Shown: positions 36,001-48,000 of the stretch, piece after piece | Numbering within the stretch: position 1 is the first letter of the stretch | Layout: each line of letters opens with the position of its first letter | Assembly (NCBI GenBank): GCA_034096865.1 | Contig: JAWQFJ010001795.1 | Coordinates: forward strand, 107,001-171,000 | DNA length: 64,000 nucleotides | Source of the DNA: Theodoxus fluviatilis | Taxonomy: Eukaryota; Mollusca; Gastropoda; Cycloneritida; Neritidae | Reading direction: 5' to 3' | Position numbers and translations under genes: made by a program | The notes under the pieces: model-generated | The model's database searches: none | What the model saw: the letters and a program-made list of their open reading frames with translations, nothing else | What the model was told of the DNA's origin: nothing

Positions 36001-39000
36001 CACAGAGGAAGATTTGGTCGAGTTTGCCACAGAAAGTGAGTCTGATGACGAAATCGAAGTTGAACCAGCCCAGTCCAAGATTCCGTCTGCGTATGACCAC
36101 TCATGGTTGCTGGAGTGCCAGACCATGGACTCTCCTCAACATGTGCCCGACGACGTATCGGAATCGGATGCTTTTCATCTCTATTTCAACGATGAAGTCG
36201 TTGACTTGATGGTCGACGAAACGAATCGCTATGCTGGTCAAGTGAGGGCGAAGAAAGGAAGCAATGCGGGAATTTATTCTCGAGTGAGTCAGTGGCAGCC
36301 TGTCACTCGACCCGTTTTGTTTTTTTTGTCTCAGTTTTTCCCCTTATCATATTGTATTGCATGGACATATTTTTCAGTGGGTCTATCAGAGAGAGCATTC
36401 GATTTTCCATCTTTCCTCCTAAAAGTTAACCTCTATAGCAAAGAATAAAATAATTGTATATTTTTAAACAGAAGAGGGGTCTCAATTTTTGGGCACGTCC
36501 AGAAAGTAACTGGCTGCAGGGAGTAAAAAACGTGAAAAATTAATGGCGTCCAGAGGGTTAAAGGAACAAACTGACATTGATTCACCAAACTAAGCAAAAA
36601 ACTTTTCAAGGTGAGTGAAAAGAAAAGCACATTGAGTAAGGCAAAAATTGCGGACAGAGAGGGAGGTAATTCCTTCAAACAAGGGCTGAGACAAGACCTG
36701 GATGACGAATTCTCGGCGCCTTGGCAGTCCCCGCTCCTCCTTGAAGGTGTAGATGGGTTCCTTCTTCTTCTGGGCCTGCATGATCTGGATGAGGCGGCTG
36801 ATGGGATTGATACCCACCCCATAGTTGAGGTCGGCCTTCTGCACCTGCAACAGGTTTCATGCACTGGTTGTCTGGCAAAACAACAGGGAAAGCCATGAGA
36901 ATACTTCAGTGAACCGCTGCTGGCCAGGTTCAGGCATGAAGAGGCATGAAGGAGGGTTAAGGCATTAATAGAGGGCTGAAAGTACTATTCATAAGACCAA
37001 CATGCAGAGTATCAAATTACTGTTCAACAAAAAACAACCTGTCCTGAAACTTCAGGTTTCCATGGCAGCAATCTAAGAAGGTCACCGTGTACTGACCTTC
37101 ATAAACTCCAAGGCTAAAAATCAACCACTGATAACTTCAAACTTCAAAATCCTTTTTTCATTAATTTACACATTTCCATCTTCTCTCAGACTGGTTTCTT
37201 CTTTCAAGCAGTTTTTGAGTAATTTTTTATTTTTAAGTTCCAAGCCCACTGCCATGAGGGCTTGGAGGATCTGCACTTCACACACACTGTCACCTATCAT
37301 AGCAATAACACTCTTAACAAATACTTCAAAAAGGCTTTGATTAAAAGGCAAGAATACACAGAATATATATTTTTTTACTCCTGAACTATACATGCTCCTT
37401 TTTTTTCCTTGGATATTTAAATAAAACACCTGGTAGAAAAAAATTGCTGGACAAGTATTTCTAAGGCTAATATAACAAAATCAAGCTGTCACAGAAAAGT
37501 AAAGGCTTCAGTAATGTCCAAACTATCACGATAGTGAATTTTGTCCCCCACTCCAGCCCTTGTTTTGAAGGTCCTATCCTCCATACCCTTCTTGGTGGCA
37601 GATGCGTATACTCATCTCAACTTCTCAGCCTTTTCCATGAGTGTTTTTCACAGCATTACTGTGTGCTCATGTAGACATCCTGCACCACGACCATGTGGAT
37701 CGCATGTCCAGACTGGACTTCCAAGACTGGCACTCCAGCAAATTACCAACAATCTCAGATCTCACTCTTCCCTATCGCTTCGGTCCATGTGTTTTACATT
37801 CCGATGTATCATGTGCATGGAATAATATTTAAACTGGGGAGCTAATCTTGTGAGTTCTAGTCATATAAATCAAAGAAAGTAACGCTGAATGCTGCTGGAA
37901 GAGAATTGAAATCAAGCACTGCCATTCTCAGACAACACTGACTGTTCTCAACTAACGCACTGTTCACATTGTTAACCCTCTGGACACCATAAATTTTTTC
38001 ACGTTTTTTACTCTCTGCAGCCAGTTATTTTCTGGACGTGCCCAAAAACCGAGACCCCTCCTCTGTTTAAAAATATACAATTATTTTATTCTTTGCTATA
38101 GAGGCAAATTGTTTTGAGGAAAGATGGAAAATTGAATGCTCTCTCTGATAGACCCACTGAAAAATATGTCCATGCAATACAATATCATAGGGAAAAAAAC
38201 CTGAGACAACACAGATAAAAAACGGGTCGAGTGACAGGCTGCCACTAACTCACTCGAGAATAAATCCCTGCATCGCTTCCTTTCTTCGCCCTCACTTGAC
38301 CAGCATAGCGATTCGTTTCGTCGACCATCAAGTCAACGACTTCATTGTTGAAATAAAGATGAAAAGCATCCGATTCCGATACGTCGTCGGGCACATGTTG
38401 AGGAGAGTCCATGGTCTGGCACTCCAGCAACCATGAGTGGTCATACGCAGACGGAATCTTGGACTGGGCTGGTTCAACTTCGATTTCGTCATCAGAGTCA
38501 CTGTCTGTGGCAAACTCGACCAAATCTTCCTCTGTGAAGCCATGGAATTCTTCTTCAGAGTCAGAATCGAACAATATTTCAAAGATTCACTCTTCATCAG
38601 GATCGAGCTCAGCCATTTTTTGGCCAGCGTTCGCAATCGAAATCGCGCAGCAGCGCGTCTACCTCGATCGGTAACTTCATAATTCGCTCTAAATTCGCGC
38701 ACTTGCAGGGAAAAAACATGGTGACTGTTATTATGAAAGCCAGGCTCTTCTGCGCAGTCTCCATGCGTAGAGAGCTCTCACAATCCCAAGATTCATAGCA
38801 AACGGCACCAGATTCAAACATGCCTATCAGTCTGTCGACTATAACCGCCGACGGCTGTTGGGGGGATAACTGCGTCGGCGGTTATGACCGCCACAGGCGC
38901 ACAGAGGGTTAATGTTCCAATCAGTTGTTGCAAAGCTGTGTGCAGCTACTCTCAAGCTGGAAGCCAATGAAATCACCACACAGTTGTTCAGAGATCAAGG

Positions 39001-42000
39001 GAAAGTAATGAAACACAGCTCCATGTTCTGACAGCATTCCTCTACCCCTTTTCCATGTATTTCAATATTGTCTCTTTGGAATCTGTCTACAAGCTTCACT
39101 TTCTCTATTTTGTCTGCCCATGTCAGGTGAATTTACACTGAAGATCCAAAACATTCAGCTCACAAACCAGCCTTGTCCAGTATCATTTTGACTTCATCTT
39201 CTCATGAAACAGGAAGAGGGTGAGTAGGGGAGTGTGTGTGTGTGTGTGCGCGCGCGTGCGTGCGTGCGTGTGTGTGTGTGCGCCTGTGTGCGCGTGTGTG
39301 CGTGCGTGCAAGAGAGAGAGAGAGAGCATATTATGGAATACTGAGGATGAACACAAAGTTGTCCAAAATTGAGTTATCATGAACTTGTTAGAGCAGGACA
39401 AACAAGATGCTGTTAGTTGAGCTGACCAAGGATTGAGGGGAATTAAAAACTAAACGAAACAAAGGAATTTTCAAGAAGCAAGCAGATGGAAAAGCAAAGT
39501 TTTCCAGGGCACACAAGGAAATAGCTGATCCTTGAAAATTACATGGGAATAAGAGATTTGGTGTCTTGCTGAAAGCAGTACTTCAGCAGAGCAGATATGG
39601 TTGAAACCATGAAGTTGGCAAGATCTCTCAACATAAAAATCCTCTCAGCAAATCTGCACCCACGTTGCTGGCCCATGAGACAACCAAAGTCAAAAGTTCT
39701 GGTGCCCTGGCACTGCGAGTACATCCTCATCACTCCATAAGTTTGACTGTGCCCTATTGTTGCACTTGTTTATTCACTCCTCTTTGTCTTGATGACTTTG
39801 CCTTATCTTGACTGTTTTGGTTGCATTTTCTTCAAATTTCAGTCGGCCTTGTGGTGAGACTTGGTATTTGCCATCTACACTCCTTTCAGAAAAGTTGCCA
39901 ACCGTCAATGAGAAACAAAGGAAGCAAATGCTAACTCCCTTTTGGGCATTGTATACCAAAAGAACTCAAACATTATTAACATCAAAATATAAAATGAGTA
40001 AGAGTGGACATCATCACCATGTCAATGAATGGCGTCTACAGAATGGGATGGACTGACCAGAATTGGTTAACTTCCATTATTCCCCTTTGCAAATATGATT
40101 ACCTCATATATATTACAAGGAAGATAAAAAAAGGCAATTGTAAAAGAATTTCTCTATGCCCAGTTTCAAGATGATTGAAGCATAACTGTGGAAGATTGAA
40201 AACAATTGTACAGCACTCACATTTCCTTTCTTCATCATACACTTTTCTATTAGCACTACAGCATTTGTGAACCAGTCACATCATTCCGAATAATTTCCAC
40301 TTCAGTTGTGTGTTCTCTGTTGCCAACGTCCCATATGGGGGAGGGGGGGGTGGGGGGGGGGGGGTGTGTGTGCGACAAAGAGGGTTGGGGTGAGCATGAT
40401 ATTTATGCACTACTTCTGTATTTTCAATCTATAACTTGTAATGCCTACACGCTTTTCTGATACATTCCCTACCATGATATAGCATTTTGTTGTTTCCCTA
40501 GCAACAAAAGATTTACAATACTTAACCTTAAAATCATTATTTTAAACTTCCCTTTGCAATATGGCTGCATTGACATTTCCACAGCAAAACAAACAAACAA
40601 GAAGGGCAGCCCATACGACTCACATGCTTGACCTTCACACGACATTGACCTTTACATGACCTTGACCTTCAGGTGACCTTCAAGGTCAAACAACTAAACC
40701 TAGCAATGACATCATACACTAAGAACTGCTTTACACATTTTCCCTACCAAAATACATATGACCTTGACCCAAGGTCAAGGTCATCCAAGGTCATGCAACA
40801 CAAAGCTGTTAATTCAAGACATAGGAAGCACAATGGTGCTTATTGGCACTTTCTACCATGAGATATGGTTACTTTTAGTGGTTCACTACCCCATTTTGGT
40901 CACATTTCATAAGGGTCAAACTGACCTTGACCTTGATGACATGTGACCAAATGTGTCTCATGATGAAAGTATAACATGTGTACTACAATGTTATGAAGCT
41001 TGGAAGAGTTACCTTCCATAATTCAGGGTCAAGGTCACTTCAAAATATGTGTACAATCCAACTTTAAAGAACTCCTGTGACCTTGACCTTGAAGCAAGGT
41101 CAATCAAACTGGTATCAAAAGATGGGGATTACTTTGCCCTATATACCAGGTATCCAATCTCAAAAACTTCCGAAAAAATTGGGAAAATGTGAAAAATGGC
41201 TGTTTTTTAGACAACATTTACGGCCCCTGCGACCTTGACCTTAAAGCAAGGTCAAGTCACTGTGTATGTTTTTTGACGCCTTGTCATCCTACACCATCAT
41301 GCCAAATGGGGTGTTGATAGACTTAATAGTCTCCAAGAAAAATCCAACGTTAAAGTTTTTTTACGGACGACACCACGCCCGGACGAAACGGGTGAGTACA
41401 TAGACTCACTTTTGCTTCGCATGTGAATCAAAAACCCTAGGAGGGTAGCAAGACACTATTTCTATATGCCAGACATAATGCAAAATGCGCAATGCCCAAA
41501 GCTGAAGGCACTGAGCGGAGAAAGTCGAGAGTCACCTTGATGAGGTTCCTGTTCTTCTTCTTGTTGACTGGCTGCTTGGTCTTGGGGCGCTGGATGGTGG
41601 CGGAGAGGGGAGGCATCTGCCGTAGCTCCTCCAGCATCATCTCTGCTGCCTTCTTTTTGGAGACCTTTTTGCTGTTGCCTTCCGCCTCTGTCATCAGGTC
41701 CCCCACACTGCAGTGCGTCACAAACATCTTCATGTGTGGCGGTCCCGACTCCCGCACCACCTGCACACCGGGAAGAACACAAGTGTCAGTTATGACCCAG
41801 ACATAATGAAAAATGGGTACTACACTATAGAATGCCAGAAACATTTTTAAAAGACTGGTTACAACAATCGCACAGAAAAACAAGGGCATTACAATCACTG
41901 CACAAGATGCTTGCATATAATGACCATTACACAATTATAGAGAAATACAGATGCTTCAACATTATTCAGAAACACATATTACAACCATCAGACAGAAATA

Positions 42001-45000
42001 CATATGCTACAACCATTATACAGAAACATAGATGTTACAACCATCAGACAGAAATAAGATGCTACAACCAACAGACAGAGACACAGATGTTACAATCATC
42101 AGACAGAAATACAGATGCTACAACCATTATACAGAAACACATGTTACAATCATCAGAGAAATATATATGCTACAACCATTATACAGAAACACAGATGTTA
42201 CAACCATCAGACAGAAATACAGATGCTACAACCATTATTCAGAGACACAGATGTTACAAACATCAGACAGAAATACAGATGCTACAACCATCAGACAGAA
42301 ATACAGATGCTACAACCATTATTCAGAGACACATGTTACAAACATCAGACAGAAATACAGATGCTACAAACATCAGACAGAAATACAGATGCTACAACCA
42401 TCAGACAGAAACACAGATGTTACAACCATCAGACAGAATACAGATGCTACAACCATTAGACAGAAACACAGATGTTACAACCATCAGACAGAACTATAGA
42501 TGCTACAACCATCAGACAGAAACACAGGTGTTACAACCAGCAGACAGAAATACAGATGCTACAACCATTATTCAGAGACACAGATGTTACAACCATCAGA
42601 CAGAAACACAGATGTTACAACCAACAGAGACACAGATGTTACAACCATCAGACAGAAATACAGACGCTACAACCATCAGACAGAAACACAGATGTTACAA
42701 CCAGCAGACATAAATAAGATGATGCAACCAACAGACAGAAACATAGATGTTACAACCATCAGACAGATATACAGATGCTACAACCATCAGACAGAAACAC
42801 AGATATGACAACCATCAGACAGAAATACAGATGCTACAACCATCAGACAGAAACACAGATGTTACAACCATCAGACAGAAATACTCATGTTACAATCATC
42901 AGATAGAAACACAGATGTTACGACCATTATTCAGAAATACAGATGATACAATCATCAGACAGGAAACACTGTTGTCACAACCCTCACAAACACAGTTGTT
43001 ATTACCCATACACACCCAATTAAACATGTACGACCATCACAAGGAAACAGTGGGCACAACAACTGAACCCTGACTAGCAAAATTCTCAAAACATGCTTTG
43101 GAAAAGTACAGACATCAACACATGGTAAAGTTTGCCATGAGATAAGAAAGAATTTCTTGCAACTTACCTCAAAGTTGACCGGGAGATTTCGCTTTAGGGC
43201 TATTTCGTGGACTAGACTGATTTCCGACTTCAGTTTGTCCTTTTCTGCAATGAAAATTTCTAATAGTCAAATTCAGGCATGTCTATTCAAAATCAAAGTT
43301 ATCTGTCATGGCCGGTGCAACCATTCAATGTACAGAATATGCTGTGCTAAATGATTATCTTGGAGAGCAAGCTTTAACCAAGACTACGGAAATGCCATGC
43401 TTCCAAAATGACCCTTTCCTTGCCAGAGTCAGGTAAATTGAGTAAAAATACTGTACGTTTATATATGACACATTCCATCGAGGGCTCCAGTAGTCCTGTG
43501 GTTAGAACACTTGCCTTGTGGCTAGCTGGTGTGGTTCTACACAAATGAAATGCATCAGTTGCATCCTTGGGCAAGATACTTAACTCATGTTGCCTCTCCT
43601 AGCATTGCCACTCCTAGCGTTGCCTCTCCTAGCATTGCCACTCCTAGCGTTGCCTCTCCTAGCATTGCCTCTCCTAGCGTTGCCTCTCCTAGCATTGCCT
43701 CTCCTAGCGTTGCCTCTCCTAGCGTTGCCTCTCCTAGCATTGCCTCTCCTAGCGTTGCCTCTCCTAGCGTTGCCTCTCCTAGCATTGCCACTCCTAGCAT
43801 TGCCTCTCCTAGCATTGCCTCTCCTACAGATGAATAAAACTGGGTACTGGGTGCTGCACAGTGGTGACTGAGGGTTAACTCATTCAAGACAGGGCATTTC
43901 GTCTCTAGCTATGGCATATCAGACAACACATTTCTACATTTTAGGAAAACACTTGCCCCCCAAAAACTATACACAATAAGACTTTGAACTTATCAGATTT
44001 AATTGTAAACATAATTTACATCATACCCAAAAATTAAGTCAATCACATTAATATAATTGCTTTTGTAAAACTGGACAATATTTCACATTTTTGCACCACA
44101 ATGAGAACACGGGGTTGAAATAAAGAAGGAAAATTTTTCCTGAGTCTCCTAAAGCTCAATTCCTCATCAGACATGAAGGAAAATGGTTAAAGTTTGATAA
44201 GAAAGTTCACTGGTATTGTAGATTATACACATAAAGTCGTTGACTTCAAGGTTGAAAATTCTCAACTGGAAAAATTTCCGCTACACCATATGCATCCTCG
44301 GGCACTAACACCTAATCAGCAAGGAGATCTTGGCTGAGAAAGTTGAGAGGAATGTGGCAATCTTTCAACAGATGAAGGCCATTTGTTCCCGTAAATGAAT
44401 GCATAGCAGGAAAGAAAGACAGAATCTTTGTGCCAATCACCCAGGAAAAAACTTAACAAATTTATCCGCAGACAAATTCTGCACAGCTGCTGGCTGGGCT
44501 ATGATCGACTGGATGCAGAACTTCCATCTCCTGTGATCTCCCTGTCACCTTCGCTCGCCTTGGACGAACTCATTACCATATTCTTCTATCTCAGAGCCTT
44601 CTGTCTGCAAAATTTTTCTTATTTCAAATGCTGACAAGTGCTCCATCCATCATTTGCTGTCGCTGCAAAGCAACAATGAAATATAGCGTGAAACTGTCTC
44701 GTCAACCTGCGAAGCAGAGCTACCCCTGGCTTCAAAAATATCTCTATACATCGCAATGCATGGGAATAAGGGCACTAGAGTTGCCTCTCTTAATAGATAG
44801 CTAGAGAAGCTAGCTCTACCTCTTAGTTTTGAATTAAGCATGGTAGGTGAGAGCGGCAAATTTTCTAAGTGCAAATTCCCGATTAGGGACGTTCGTCTTG
44901 AACGGTTGCGCGAAGCCAAACCCCATCGGGAACGTTCATCTTGAATGAGAGAAAAGCCCCAAGAGGAATTCTAATGTATCTGAGCAAGAAATAACATTCC

Positions 45001-45010
45001 TATTATTATC

Positions 45011-45041
<31 letters not shown>

Positions 45042-48000
45042 GGATGATGATGAGGATTGTTATTATCATTCACTGCAATAGACCCTATGCATCACTCCAC
45101 CCATAGACTGAGACAAACAGTACTCGGCTGAGGTGCAGGAGCAAATTTACGTAGTCACATGACAGGTGCAATGTCATGATTCAACTCAAATTTTAACAAG
45201 AAGGGCAAAGCCCATACGACTCACATGCTTGACCTTGACCTTTATATGACCTTGACCTTCAGGTGACCTTCAAGGTCAAGGTCAAACAACTAAACCTACC
45301 AATGACATCATACACTAAGAAATGCTTTACACATTTTTCCTACAAAAATACATGTGACCTTGACCCAAGGTCAAGGTCATCCAAGGTCATGCAACACAAA
45401 GCTGTTAATTCAAGACATAGGAAGCACAATGGTGCTTATTGGCACTTTTTACCATGAGATATAGTCACTTTTAGTGGTTCACTACCCCATTTTGGTCACA
45501 TTTCATAAGGGTCAAAGTGACCTTGACCATGATGATATGTGAACAAATGTGTCTCATGATGAAAGTATAACATGTGCCCCACATAATTATTAAGTTTGAA
45601 ACAGTTATCTTCCATAGTTCAGGGTCAAGGTCACTTCAAAATATGTATACAATCCAACTTTGAAGAGCTCCTGTGACCTTGACCTTGAAGCAAGGTCAAC
45701 CAAACTGGTATCAAAAGATAGGGCTTGCTTTGATTTATATACCACTTGTAGCTAAGGTCGCCATTCTCAATAACGTGGGAGAAAATTGGGAAAATGTGAA
45801 AAATGACTGTTTTTGAGACCACATTTATGGCTCCTGTGACCTTGACCTTGAAGCAAGGTCAAGTCACTATGTATGTTTTTTGAGGCCTTGTCATCATACA
45901 CCATCATGCCACATTTGGTGTTGATAGACTTAATAGTCTCCGAGAAAAATCCAACGTTTAAGTTTTTTACGCCCGGACGCCCGGACGGACGGACGGACGA
46001 AACGGCTCAGTACATAGACTCACTTTTGCTTCGCATGTGAGTCAAAAATTGTATTAAGAAACTGCAGAAATTTAGAAAATGCTCATAAGAATTCGGATGA
46101 CTTTGCATACATACCCATTTTCATACCCATGCCTATTCAGGTGTCCAACAGTGGAGACAATGAGATAAACCAATTCAGATCACTCCCATCAAATCACATA
46201 CAGATACACTGCATCTCTGTACCTCAAATATGACATAAACCTCTTTTGAAAAGATTAAGGAATAGCTCATGTGTGCGTTTATTTTCATTTGGGAGTGTTT
46301 TTACTATGATTAATACAGATTCGTATAATAAAATTCACGTCATTACTCCTTTCAAAATGTCATCCTTCCCACTAGTTATAACAAGAACGGCAAAGCCCAT
46401 ACGACTCACATGCTTGACCTTGACCTTTACATGACCTTGACCTTCAGGTGACCTTCAAGATCAATGTCAAACAACTAAACTTAACAATGACATCATACAC
46501 TAAGAACTGCTTTACACATTTTTCCTACAAAAATACATGTGACCTTGACCCAAGGTCAAGGTCATTCAAGGTCATGCAACACAAAGCTGTTAATTCAAGA
46601 CATAGGAAGCACAATGGTGCTTATTGGCACTTTCTACCATGAGATATGGTTACTTTTAGTGGTTACTACCCCATTTTGGTCACATTTCATAAGGGTCAAA
46701 TTGACCTTGACCTTGATGATATGTGACCAAATGTGTCTCATGATGAAAGTATAACATGTGTACTACAATCTTCTGAAGTTTGGAAGAGTTGTCTTCCATA
46801 GTTCAGGGTCAAGGTCACTTCAAAATATGTATACAATCCAACTTTAAAGAGCTCCTGTGACCTTGACCTTGAAGCAAGGTCAATCAAACTGGTATCAAAA
46901 GATAGGGATTACTTTGCCCTATATACCATATATAGGTCAGGTATCCAATCTCAAAAACTTCAGAGAAAATTGGGAACATGTGAAAAATGGCTCTTTTTTA
47001 ACATTTACGGCCCCTGCGACCTTGACCTTGAAGCAAGGTCAAACCACTATGTATGTTTTTGTGCGCCTTGTCATCATACACCATCATGCCAAATTGGGTG
47101 TTGATAGACTTAATAGTCTCCGAGAAAAATCCAACGTTAAAGTTTTTTACGGACAGCAGGACGTCTGGACGCCCGGACGCCCAGACGCCCAGACGCCCGG
47201 ATGGATGACACAGGTGACCTAGTATGAAAGTATAACATGTGTACTACAATGTTATGAAGTTTGGAAGAGTTATCTTTCATAGTTCGGGGTCAAGGTCACT
47301 TCAAAATATGTATACAATCCAACTTTAAAGAGCTCCTGTGACCTTGACCTTGAAGCAAGGTCAAGTCACTATGTATGTTAATGTACGCCTTGTCATCCTA
47401 CACCATCATGCCAAATTGGGTGTTGATAGACTTAATAGTTTCCGAGAAAAATCCAACGTTAAAGTTTTTTTATGGACGACAGGACACTCGGCCGCTTGGC
47501 CGCCCGGACGGCCGCGCAGACAGATGACACTGGTCATCTAGTATAAAAGTATAACATGTGTACTACAATCTTATGAAGTTTGGAAGAGTTATCTTCCATA
47601 GTTCAGGGTCAAGGTCACTTCAAAATATGTATACAATTCAACTTTAAAGAACTCCTGTGACCTTGACCTTGAAGCAAGGTAAATCAAACTGGAATCAAAA
47701 GATAGAGATTACTTTGCCCTATATACCATATATAGGTCAGGTATCCAATCTCAAAAACTTCTGAGAAAATTGGGAAAAATTGAAAAATGCCTGTTTTTTA
47801 GACAACATTTACGGCCCCTGCGACCTTGACCTTGAAGCAAGGTCAAGCCACTATGTATGTTTTTGTACGCCTTGTCATCCTACACCATCATGTCATATTG
47901 GGTGTTGATAGACTTAATAGTCTCCAAGAAAAATCCAACGTTAAAGTTTTTTACAGACGCCCGGACGGACGAAAAGGGTGAGTACATAGACTCACTTTTG

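Noticed and set aside
35629..38908. One composite transposon carrying the Staufen exon
   Set aside because: Each copy has its own TTAA flanks and both 5'-type ends face outward, so two separate insertions are simpler than a composite unit.
41840..42990. CRISPR-like array of short repeats
   Set aside because: Repeats are contiguous and degenerate, without unique spacers, in an animal intron. The same applies to the other arrays.
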